Source: Spirochaetales bacterium
GTDB taxonomy: Bacteria > Spirochaetota > Spirochaetia > SZUA-6 > DRHE01
DNA: 44,963 nt
Direction: 5' to 3'
Assembly: GCA_030604195.1 (NCBI GenBank)
Contig: JAUVWI010000022.1
Location: 1 to 44,963, forward strand
The notes below the pieces were generated by a model. That model had not been told where the DNA came from and did not search any database. It worked only from the letters and a program-made list of their open reading frames with translations. Below, piece by piece: positions 15,363 through 23,090 of this stretch. A program made the position numbers and the translations under genes. The first letter of the stretch is position 1; the number at the start of each line of letters is the position of its first letter.

Positions 15363-16805
15363 ATGGAAAGCTGGAGCGGTATAAAAAAGGCTATAAATGA
15401 ATTTAAAAAAGAAGGGATTCAACCGGGGGAATCAACCCCGGGAGAACTGATAGAGAGCGCCCTAAAAATGGATATACGCTTAAGCGATATCGTAATAGCG
15501 GAATCCATTATCCAGACAGGGTGGAGCATAAATGATTTTTTCAACAAAATACTCAAAGTTTTCGATCATAATTTAAAGGCCCTGGAATGCGGCTTAAGCA
15601 AGGGAAATAGTTTTTTGCTTGACAGAGTCGCCCATGATCTTGCTTCCCGCTTTTTAAAAACGGGGCAAACTGAAAATGATGAATTAATAAAAAAGGCTGT
15701 TATCTATACTCTGGCTACTGAAGTAGGCAACCATGAAATGGGGCTTATGCCCTGTGCCGGCACGGGAGATTCATGCCCCTATACGGGACTGCTGAGGGCT
15801 CTTTCAGAAACCGAAAACGACCGTGAGGAAATAAAGCGAGGTGTTTCAGTATTATTGAAGGTCGGCACTGTCTTCAGGGCCGGCAAAACAACAACCGGGT
15901 GCAACATGGAAGGCTACGGCGCAGGCGCAGCGGCAACGGCTGCCTGTTTAACAGAAATAAGGAGAGGCACGCCGGAGCAGGTTGAGCATGCCGTGGTGCT
16001 GGCTTTATCCCCCACAATTGCAGTTCCCTGCACCCCAAGGGTAATGGTAGCCGGTCTGTGTGCAAATCATATAGCATCAGCCATTACAACCGGAAATAAC
16101 GCGGCGGTTATGGCCTTAAATTCCTCGATGAGAGTTGATGTAAGTATCGACGCCATGATCTCTATGGCTGCGGAAATCCATAAAAAGGCGGCGCCGGTTA
16201 TTACTGCCATCAATATAGAATGGATGAAACCATATTTTAAAACAAACGAAACAATCGATAACTGGATCAATTCTGAAGTGCTGAAGGAAGAAAGAGATCT
16301 GGTTAATAACAGCAAAGAGAAAGCTGTAAAATATATGAAGCATCTTATAAAAAATGCTCCACCGATAATCCAGCCCTTCGGCGATGTTGTGGTGGGCGGC
16401 AGCAGCATGGCTGTAGGATCACCCACAAATATGGGGCGTATTGTTCACGAATTAATCGAAGGAGATATAGAAAAGATAAAAATAGAGCTCACCCTGGACC
16501 TCTTTGCCCGCAGGGCAATAAACATTCCCGGTATCTTAATGGGAGCGATTCTCGGCGCCCGGACAGATAATATTAAGGCTTATAAGAGTATTATAGATTA
16601 TGTACAGGAAAAGGGAATTAAAATATCAATTGTAAAAGCAGAAAGGCCGGAAGCTCAAAATATCTATATTAAAACCAATATCGGTGAATATTCGGTAATT
16701 TCATTAAACAGGGGCGGAGGCAGAATTACTATTATAGATGCCCTGCCTTCAATAAATAAAGCAATCAAAGCTGCACAAAAACTGGGAATTGTTCTGGTGG
16801 AATAA
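15363..16805 (+). CDS. Fe-S L-serine-dehydratase-alpha-like protein, substrate unknown
   Basis: 480 residues. The middle part aligns by eye with [4Fe-4S] L-serine dehydratase alpha chains: ATEVGNHEMGLMPCAGTGDSCPYTGLL corresponds to their SEVNAxMGxIVAAPTAGSxGIxP region, TTGCNMEGYGAGAAATAA to EGGCQAExGxAxAMAAAA, and AVPCTPRVMVAG to VQxPCxxRNAxG. Cys131, 138, 180 and 223 are candidate cluster ligands; the CDP cysteine of true serine dehydratases is not found. After about residue 340 there is an extra domain ending in SVISLNRGGGRITI, reminiscent of the beta-chain end. 2-(Hydroxymethyl)glutarate dehydratase of nicotinate fermenters is a related non-serine enzyme, so dehydration or deamination of another small acid is plausible. 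Confidence 0.65.
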   Translation: MESWSGIKKAINEFKKEGIQPGESTPGELIESALKMDIRLSDIVIAESIIQTGWSINDFFNKILKVFDHNLKALECGLSKGNSFLLDRVAHDLASRFLKTGQTENDELIKKAVIYTLATEVGNHEMGLMPCAGTGDSCPYTGLLRALSETENDREEIKRGVSVLLKVGTVFRAGKTTTGCNMEGYGAGAAATAACLTEIRRGTPEQVEHAVVLALSPTIAVPCTPRVMVAGLCANHIASAITTGNNAAVMALNSSMRVDVSIDAMISMAAEIHKKAAPVITAINIEWMKPYFKTNETIDNWINSEVLKEERDLVNNSKEKAVKYMKHLIKNAPPIIQPFGDVVVGGSSMAVGSPTNMGRIVHELIEGDIEKIKIELTLDLFARRAINIPGILMGAILGARTDNIKAYKSIIDYVQEKGIKISIVKAERPEAQNIYIKTNIGEYSVISLNRGGGRITIIDALPSINKAIKAAQKLGIVLVE

Positions 16806-16825
16806 TGCAAAAAAAGGAGATAGAT

Positions 16826-18646
16826 ATGAATGGCGGTTACCAGGGTAAAATACTGAGGATAGATCTGGTTAAAAAAATTGTTTCTGACGAAAAACTGGAT
16901 TTTAAGGCTGCCCAAAATTTTATCGGCGGTTCGGGGTTAGCTGCTCATTACCTTATTAAAGAAACTGATTCTGAAAAAGATCCCCTGGTTTTTATGACAG
17001 GGCCCTTCACCGGCACCGCTGTACCTGGATCCGACCGTTTTGCCGTTGCGGCAAAATCACCCTTAACCGGAATATGGGGAGAGGCTGATTGCGGCGGCAA
17101 GTGGGGTGAAATGCTGAAAAAATGCGGGTATGACGGAATAATTATAGAAGGACGATCTTCAACGCCGGTCTACCTTTATGTAGAAAATAACAAAGCCACG
17201 ATAATGAATGCTGAAGAATTATGGGGCATGGATACCTTTCAAACCACCGATTTCTTAGAAAACAAGCATGGGCAAAAAACAAGGACTGCATGCATCGGAC
17301 CTGCCGGTGAAAAACAGGTAAAAATTGCAGGCATATTAACAGAAGGCATTCATGCCAGGATGGCTGCCCGCTGCGGCCTGGGCGCTGTAATGGGTTCTAA
17401 AAAGCTGAAAGCTGTTACCGTATACGGAAATCAAAGCTCTCCCTGCGCACATAAAAATGAGCTTATTTCCTCGATCCGTCAAATATCCAAAAGCCTGAAA
17501 GAAAACCTCAATATTTTAACAACCTACGGTACCGCTGTTAATATAAGCTACATCGAACCTCTCGGCGATATTCCCATAAAGAATTTTTCTCAAGGCACAT
17601 GGCAGGAAGGCGTGGACAACCTTAACGCCGATAAACTCAATGAATATTTCTTAAAAGATAATTACTACTGCGGACGCTGTATAGTTGGCTGCGGCAGGGT
17701 GGTTAATAATAAAATCATGCTCGGCGGCCCTGAGTATGAAACCCTGGCAATGCTCGGTATGAATTGCATGGTAAGCAGCCTTGATGGTGTTATACGGATG
17801 ATGGAATTATGCAACCGCATGGGTATCGATGTAATATCAACAGGTAATATTATCTCTTTCGCAATGGAGGCTTTTGAGAAAGGATTAATTACTGAAGCGG
17901 ATACTGAAGGTATTAACTTGACCTGGGGAAATGTAGAAGCAATCTTGTCAGTGATAGAACAGATTGCTCAGAAAAAGGGAATCGGCGCTCTATTAGGCCG
18001 GGGTGTTCGCGCAGCGGCTGAAACACTCGGTCACGGCGCAGAAGAATTTGCCCAGCATGCCAAGGGACTGGAAATGCCGGCCCATGACCCGCGTGCCAAA
18101 TTTGCAACAGCATTAGCCTATGCAACCTCCAATCGAGGAGCATGTCACCTCCAGGCATTTACAACAGAATATGAATCTGCAGAAGCATTTCCGGAATTAG
18201 GATACAAAGAAACTTTGGACAGATTCCAGGTTGAAGGTAAAGGCCCTTTTACTGCAAAACTCCAAAATGTCATGGCCCTATGCGATTCATTGAAAATATG
18301 CAAATTCATGCTTTTAGGCGGAGTAAACCTGAAAACCATGTGTGATTGGTTAAATGCAATTACCGGCTGGAACCTGGATGTTAATGGCCTGTTACTTAAA
18401 GGAGAAGCTATTTTCAATTTAAAGCGTCTCTATAACAACCGTATGGGCATAACTAAAAAGCACGATACACTATCGAACCGTGTCTTGAAGCAATCGCTTG
18501 ATAAGGGCGGCGCTGCCGGCAAACTGCCACCGCTGGAAACAATGCTGGATGAATACTACAGCTATAGGAAATGGGATAGTTCCGGGGTTCCCAGCCTGGA
18601 AAAAATAGAAGAGCTGCAATTAACTGATTATCATCTTGAAAAATAA
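16826..18646 (+). CDS. Aldehyde:ferredoxin oxidoreductase family protein 2 (tungstopterin)
   Basis: 606 residues from ATG 16826, which has AAAGGAGA at 16813-16820; ATG 16805 overlaps the previous stop and its codons form that site. Motifs: FIGGSGLAAHYL, MTGPFTGTAVPG, KSPLTGIWGEADCGGKWG, cluster ligands Cys282, 285, 289 (CGRCIVGC) and Cys492 in DSLKICKF. It is clearly homologous along its whole length to AOR 1 at 5776, yet diverged throughout, and it lies at the opposite end of the operon. The two may act on different aldehyde/acid pairs or form a heteromer. It is the last gene of the cluster; I see no strong terminator after it. Confidence 0.92.
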   Translation: MNGGYQGKILRIDLVKKIVSDEKLDFKAAQNFIGGSGLAAHYLIKETDSEKDPLVFMTGPFTGTAVPGSDRFAVAAKSPLTGIWGEADCGGKWGEMLKKCGYDGIIIEGRSSTPVYLYVENNKATIMNAEELWGMDTFQTTDFLENKHGQKTRTACIGPAGEKQVKIAGILTEGIHARMAARCGLGAVMGSKKLKAVTVYGNQSSPCAHKNELISSIRQISKSLKENLNILTTYGTAVNISYIEPLGDIPIKNFSQGTWQEGVDNLNADKLNEYFLKDNYYCGRCIVGCGRVVNNKIMLGGPEYETLAMLGMNCMVSSLDGVIRMMELCNRMGIDVISTGNIISFAMEAFEKGLITEADTEGINLTWGNVEAILSVIEQIAQKKGIGALLGRGVRAAAETLGHGAEEFAQHAKGLEMPAHDPRAKFATALAYATSNRGACHLQAFTTEYESAEAFPELGYKETLDRFQVEGKGPFTAKLQNVMALCDSLKICKFMLLGGVNLKTMCDWLNAITGWNLDVNGLLLKGEAIFNLKRLYNNRMGITKKHDTLSNRVLKQSLDKGGAAGKLPPLETMLDEYYSYRKWDSSGVPSLEKIEELQLTDYHLEK

Positions 18647-18752
18647 TCATTTTCTCCCTATGCTATTGGCTATTCTGTTTAAATAGAAGCCGCCGTCTGA
18701 TTTTCTATTGACCGCGCTCTTCAGCCGAACTATCTGAATTGGGAGCAAAGAG

Positions 18753-19340
18753 ATGAATTTTTTAGAATTGATTTTGAAAACCCGGAGTTATCGCCGCTTT
18801 GACGGGCAGCACCAAATAGAGTGTAATACTCTGGAGGGATTGATTGAGCTTGCCCGCTGCACCCCTTCGGCTGCAAATATGCAGCCCTTAAAGTATATCC
18901 TCTCCTGCACACCTGAGTGGAATCAAAGGATATTCTCCACCCTTGCCTGGGCGGGCTATCTTCCCGATTGGCCCGGCCCGGAAGAAGCTGAACAGCCTAC
19001 CGGTTATATCATTATCCTGATTGACAAAAGCATCAGAGAGACCGCGGAAATCGATGTGGGCATTGCTGCTCAAACCATCCTTTTAGGGGCAACGGAGCTT
19101 GGCCTGGGCGGCTGTATGTTCGGTTCCGTTAACCGCAAAGAGTTGCGGGCTTTGCTCGATATTCCCAGCCACTTAATTATTTCCCTGGTTGTTGCCATCG
19201 GTAAACCTGTTGAGAAGGTTGTTTTGGGTGATGCTGAAAGCGGAGCTTCAATTGAATATTACCGCGACAACGATCAAACCCATCATGTTCCCAAAAGAAA
19301 GATCGGAGAATTGATCTACAGGATATATAGCCAGCCATAA
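18753..19340 (+). CDS. Nitroreductase-family FMN protein
   Basis: 195 residues. MNFLELILKTRSYRRFD and ARCTPSAANMQPLKYIL are the nitroreductase FMN-binding start; DVGIAAQTILLGATELGLGGCMFGSVN is the conserved second FMN segment; a typical IGKPVEKV strand follows. Such proteins use NAD(P)H to reduce nitro groups, quinones, enones or flavins. Start ATG 18753 has GGGAG nearby. A possible promoter, TTGACC at 18708 and TATCTG at 18731 (17-nt spacer), would make it a separate unit from the catabolic operon ending 106 nt earlier. It converges on the isomerase gene at 19374. Confidence 0.85.
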   Translation: MNFLELILKTRSYRRFDGQHQIECNTLEGLIELARCTPSAANMQPLKYILSCTPEWNQRIFSTLAWAGYLPDWPGPEEAEQPTGYIIILIDKSIRETAEIDVGIAAQTILLGATELGLGGCMFGSVNRKELRALLDIPSHLIISLVVAIGKPVEKVVLGDAESGASIEYYRDNDQTHHVPKRKIGELIYRIYSQP

Positions 19341-19373
19341 GCCGGGAGCACAGGCAGGAGGGTCAACTGTCCT

Positions 19374-20204
19374 TCAAGTAAAGTGCTCTTTGAGAAAAGA
19401 TATTCCCTCTGCCGCCATCTTTTCTCCCTCTCCTTCCTTTTCTCCGGCAAAGGTCTCCATGGAAATATAGCCCTGCCAGCCTATCTCTTGCACTGCTGCA
19501 ATAAACTCGGTAAAGTCCGCATTGCCGGTGCCGGGTGCACGGGAATTATCATCCTGGATGTGCAGATGTCCCAGGCTGCTGCCGGCAATCCGGAAAGCAT
19601 CAACAACAGAAATGGAATGTTTTTCTCCTTCCCAGCGCAGAAAATGGGTATCAAGGGTTATTCCCAGGCAAGGGGAATCTACGGCCTGAACTATTCTTTC
19701 TGCTGAAGAAGTGCTGGTAATGAAGTTGGTAACATCATCTTCAAGGGGTTCCAAACAGACCAGCAGCTCCAGGGATTCCAGCTCAGGAGCCAGCTCAGCA
19801 AAAAAATCCACAGTGCGCTTGAAAGCCTCCTCCTCTGTCTCTCCCTCAGAATAACTGCGCTGCCCCGGAGAGCCAAGAGTCAGGATGCGGCCCCCGGTGT
19901 TCACCCCGATTTCCATCAGCTTCCTGAAAAAATCCAGGGTCCGCTGCCTGACCGATTTGTCGGCTGAAGTCAGGTGCAGCCCCTCTGGCGTAACAAAGAG
20001 CCAGTGCATTCCGGCAATCGCTATGCCCTTATCATGGGCATAGCCGGCTATTCGCCGCTGCTCTTGCACGGGGAAAGAGGCTACATCTTCAGTAAGAGTA
20101 AAGGGGGCCAGTTCCACCCCGTGATAACCGAGCTTCGCCGCATGCTCGATAACCTCAAAAATACTGCGCTTTGAATACATCTCATTGCAAATAGCGAATT
20201 TCAT
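19374..20204 (-). CDS. TIM-barrel sugar-phosphate isomerase/epimerase-like protein
   Basis: 276 residues. MKFAICNEMYSKRSIFEVIEHAAKLGYHGVEL begins the xylose-isomerase-like/AP-endonuclease-2 barrel. Candidate metal ligands lie in LLVCLEPLE (Glu), CLGITLDTHF (Asp, His), LGHLHIQD (His) and GYISMETF (Glu). The fold covers hydroxypyruvate isomerases, sugar epimerases and inosose enzymes; specificity cannot be told. There is no Shine-Dalgarno before the ATG; instead an AT-rich palindrome and a promoter-like -10 box lie directly upstream, so the mRNA may be leaderless. Confidence 0.8.
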   Translation of the reverse strand: MKFAICNEMYSKRSIFEVIEHAAKLGYHGVELAPFTLTEDVASFPVQEQRRIAGYAHDKGIAIAGMHWLFVTPEGLHLTSADKSVRQRTLDFFRKLMEIGVNTGGRILTLGSPGQRSYSEGETEEEAFKRTVDFFAELAPELESLELLVCLEPLEDDVTNFITSTSSAERIVQAVDSPCLGITLDTHFLRWEGEKHSISVVDAFRIAGSSLGHLHIQDDNSRAPGTGNADFTEFIAAVQEIGWQGYISMETFAGEKEGEGEKMAAEGISFLKEHFT

Positions 20205-20242
20205 AAGATAACTATCTTATTTTTTTTAGCGCCGGCAGTCAA
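20203..20242 (-). promoter_or_regulatory. Promoter with overlapping palindrome at the isomerase start
   Basis: On the minus strand: TTGACT (20242-20237), 17-nt spacer, TAAGAT (20219-20214), then 9 nt to ATG 20204. A perfect inverted repeat, ATAAGATA / TATCTTAT with a 2-nt loop (20203-20220), covers the -10 box, start point and start codon. It could be an operator for a repressor. Read on the plus strand, the palindrome is followed by a run of T, so it could also act as a terminator in that direction. Confidence 0.5.
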
Positions 20243-20243
20243 T

Positions 20244-20275
20244 GAAAAAAGCAACCTTTCCGGTTATCCGGCTTC
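20244..20275 (-). terminator. Putative terminator of the BREX operon
   Basis: Downstream of brxA on the minus strand, AAGC and AACC pair with GGTT and GCTT around a GGAAA loop (with a 5-nt bulge), followed directly by a run of T. It sits just before the isomerase promoter. Confidence 0.4.
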
Positions 20276-20298
20276 ACAGACCTCCTCTGTCAGGTTTA

Positions 20299-21045
20299 TC
20301 ATTGCCTTTGGGTCTTGAGGATAACAACAGTCTCATCCAGCGCCTGGCGGAACAGATCCAGTCGTGGATTAGCGGCCACGCTTTCCAGGGATATCGCCAG
20401 GTCAAATGGGAAAAGTGCAGATACAGATACAAGCTGCTCGTATGGGATTATCTTTGTCGAACTTCCATATAACAGAGCTTCAACAAGCCATTCAGATATT
20501 CCAGGCTTTGAGCGCAGGTCTATTTTCTCTTTTGGCTTATAATCACCAGGTTTTTTCTTTCTATCTAATAAGCCCCAGCTGGATATGCTTGGAAGTACCC
20601 GCTGGACGGCATAAACCAATGTGCTTCTTTCTCCGTAGACCTCTTTCATTCGTCGATGCACCTGTGAAGTAGTAACATAATTCTGAAGTGCCAATAGCTT
20701 GCCGATTACTTCAGCAGCCTTATGGAAAAATGGATAGGTTGCCAAACACATACCCCAGTGCAGTGCAACGCTTTCCTTACCTGAATAGCGTTTGTAGAGA
20801 GAAATACCCTCATCCCTGAAAGCTCTCAGTGAATCGGGTATATCTTGCCAAATGTGTAGTAAAACTGTGATAGTCTTTTTTCTCGTGCTGCGCTCGCCTT
20901 GATCGGATAACCGGCCATCCAGCAATTCGTATAGTTTCTTATTAGTATCGTCCTTACTCAGCCCCTGCGATGTCCAATATGCCGTTGCCTCCAGCCAGCT
21001 CAATTCAATTTTTCGATCAAAACCGATTTTTTTGTTATTGCTCAC
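20299..21045 (-). CDS. brxA: BrxA (DUF1819-like) of a BREX system
   Basis: 248 residues from GTG 21045, with a strong AGGAGGGGG site; the GTGA overlaps the pglZ stop, so translation is coupled. Motifs resembling BrxA: ELSWLEATAYWTSQG near the start, STRKKTITVLLHIWQDIPDSL, ALHWGMCLATYPFFHKAAEVIGKLL, and RRMKEVYGERSTLVYAVQRVLPSISSWGLLD, i.e. an all-helical protein of the usual length of about 200-250 residues. BrxA is a small DNA-binding component found in several BREX types. It is the last gene of the operon. Assignment rests on overall pattern and on its place next to pglZ. Confidence 0.8.
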   Translation of the reverse strand: MSNNKKIGFDRKIELSWLEATAYWTSQGLSKDDTNKKLYELLDGRLSDQGERSTRKKTITVLLHIWQDIPDSLRAFRDEGISLYKRYSGKESVALHWGMCLATYPFFHKAAEVIGKLLALQNYVTTSQVHRRMKEVYGERSTLVYAVQRVLPSISSWGLLDRKKKPGDYKPKEKIDLRSKPGISEWLVEALLYGSSTKIIPYEQLVSVSALFPFDLAISLESVAANPRLDLFRQALDETVVILKTQRQ

Positions 21046-23036
21046 TTTTTCCCCCTCCTGCTAACGCTCACGAATGGTACTATCACTTCTTCGATACAGG
21101 CGCCCCCATGGGTTACCACTGAATCTCCGGAGTTTACAAAGGCTTTTCGCTTCGGCGGCAGCAAGCACAAGTAATCATCGGGCAGTCCTATCTGGGGCCA
21201 TTCTTCGAGCTCAGGATGCTTTCCTTTTGTCTTGTCTCGCAGCACCGAGTTTGAATATACTCTCACACGCTGCCCCTGTGTTTCTGCGAGAGAACCTTCC
21301 GATATACGGCCTATCCCTTCAGCTTCGATATTCCCATGATCCGACGTAATAAAGAGACTGAAATCATGTTCCAGGAGGAGAAGCAAGAGATTCTTTAAAA
21401 AACCCATTGAAGCCCACTGACGGACCTGGTTGATCATCCCCGAATATACCAGCTTCATCCCGTGCATGATTTGATCTACTTTCCCGATGATAATTCCTAA
21501 TACTCGTTGTTTTGGATGCATAGACTCATCTTCCATAATAGATAACTCCTCGCTTTGTCCTTTTACTTTCAAATAGAGGAGATCTTCTTCATTCAATCCG
21601 TGATCATTCCAGAATTGCTTCCACAACACCGATTCTTTGGTTAAATTCTGAATACTGGTAGAAAACAGCATGGGCAATTTTCCAGAAAAAAGAGCCTGCC
21701 TTGATACGTTCGTCGTGGTAGGAATCCAGGAAAACACAGCTGTTTCGTCGAAACTGAAATCGCTGGCTTCACTCATCATCTCATTTTTTACCACCAGCCA
21801 CTGAGCCAGAGATAGACCGTCGATAACTAGAAGCGCGACTTTGTTGGTCTGTTTCTTATCGATTATTTGAGATAAGAATCGTGGAATGTGATGTACCATG
21901 ACCGGAGGATTGGCGGGTTGACTATAAAGACCCCCGTAATACCGATCGATCCAAACATGAAAGCTCTGGTCGATTTGTTCTTGCAGAGACTGAACAGACA
22001 ACATAATCTCCGAAGTTTCTTCCTGATTGGCTCCAAACAATAATCGCTGTATCTCCGCCCATCGAAAAGCGAAGCGAATCCATTCGGCATAATGGGCTTC
22101 AGGGCCGGGTACTTCCTTGACTGCAGCGGGAATGATTCTATTCAGCTTGAAAGATTTCTTTATTGTCTCGGGTGCCAATATTCCTACATTTGCCCATTGA
22201 TGTGAACTGTCGATTTGTTTTGAATGAGGAACCGGATCCAGCAGTCCTTCATTGAAAAGGTTATCTACATAGACTCTAACATCTATCTGGTCAAAGGGGA
22301 GGATCAGTGGACCGGGATATTGAAGCTCGTATTTAGACTCATCAATTTGACCCGACGATCTCTCAAGAAAGAGCGGCCATCTTTCCTGCAAGAACGTGTA
22401 GAAAGCTGAGTCGGAATGTACGAGGATATCGAGGGGCCACTCCTGCCACAGTGATTTGCCGTTTAGAACCTCAAGTAAATACTCTTCGAGAACTGGAGGT
22501 AATTTCTTACCTCGGTAGTGGTACCGAATAAGAAATCGAAAAAGTTTGTCTGTGTCATTAATCGATTGAACATCAACATCAAAAATATTCTTTAAAATGA
22601 ATTCCCTGGTATCTTTTTCCCCCAGCTTCGGAGGTTGATGCTGAGATAACGCCTCCTCTATTTCATCAAAGAATTGAGCGCCGAGTTCCGATACAACGGT
22701 CGGACTCAGCTGGTATAATAGATCACTACCGCGAATGGATACTTTCTTGCATTTAACAGTTACATCAAACGGAATATTGTGTTGCTCCAGCTCCGTACTC
22801 TGAACGAGAATCAAGAGATCGATCTCTTCCCCACGGTCGGTTTGTTCACGATATTTCGATTCATAAACCAGACGGAACGCGGTGGTCTCCTCAAAAGGGA
22901 TGATCTCAAAACCTTTGGAACGGATGTCAAGATTGAGCTTCTCTTCTGAAAGAAGCGAATCAGGATCAATGGCAAGAACCGGGATTTGCGTATGAGGGGC
23001 AAAAATTTTACTTATCTTATCACGCCACGTCTGCAA
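21042..23036 (-). CDS. pglZ: PglZ-domain protein (BREX phosphatase-like)
   Basis: 664 residues. The C-terminal PglZ domain of the alkaline-phosphatase superfamily shows its metal-site motifs: VALLVIDGLSLAQW with Asp406, the TTTNVSRQALFSG nucleophile-like loop (residues 440-452), TSDHGNIEAEGIG (564-576) and a late THGGACIEEVIVPFV. The N-terminal 380 residues are the poorly conserved BREX-specific part. PglZ is the one gene shared by all BREX types and is needed for phage resistance. The gene lies 54 nt behind the methylase; that gap has no room for the helicase expected here in type 3. Confidence 0.9.
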   Translation of the reverse strand: MQTWRDKISKIFAPHTQIPVLAIDPDSLLSEEKLNLDIRSKGFEIIPFEETTAFRLVYESKYREQTDRGEEIDLLILVQSTELEQHNIPFDVTVKCKKVSIRGSDLLYQLSPTVVSELGAQFFDEIEEALSQHQPPKLGEKDTREFILKNIFDVDVQSINDTDKLFRFLIRYHYRGKKLPPVLEEYLLEVLNGKSLWQEWPLDILVHSDSAFYTFLQERWPLFLERSSGQIDESKYELQYPGPLILPFDQIDVRVYVDNLFNEGLLDPVPHSKQIDSSHQWANVGILAPETIKKSFKLNRIIPAAVKEVPGPEAHYAEWIRFAFRWAEIQRLLFGANQEETSEIMLSVQSLQEQIDQSFHVWIDRYYGGLYSQPANPPVMVHHIPRFLSQIIDKKQTNKVALLVIDGLSLAQWLVVKNEMMSEASDFSFDETAVFSWIPTTTNVSRQALFSGKLPMLFSTSIQNLTKESVLWKQFWNDHGLNEEDLLYLKVKGQSEELSIMEDESMHPKQRVLGIIIGKVDQIMHGMKLVYSGMINQVRQWASMGFLKNLLLLLLEHDFSLFITSDHGNIEAEGIGRISEGSLAETQGQRVRVYSNSVLRDKTKGKHPELEEWPQIGLPDDYLCLLPPKRKAFVNSGDSVVTHGGACIEEVIVPFVSVSRRGKK

Positions 23037-23090
23037 AGCAATCTCCTTATAATCCCCGGTGCCAAACCAGCCTTTCAGAAAGATGCGTGC

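Noticed and set aside
15363..16805. MmgE/PrpD family assignment for the dehydratase-like protein
   Set aside because: The ordered cysteine-containing blocks match serine-dehydratase alpha chains better; kept as the refuting alternative.
18647..18752. Terminator after the catabolic operon
   Set aside because: I looked for a stem with a T-run and found none convincing; read-through into the nitroreductase gene cannot be excluded.
23037..23090. Remnant of a brxHII helicase between pglXI and pglZ
   Set aside because: The 54-nt gap contains no recognisable coding remnant.
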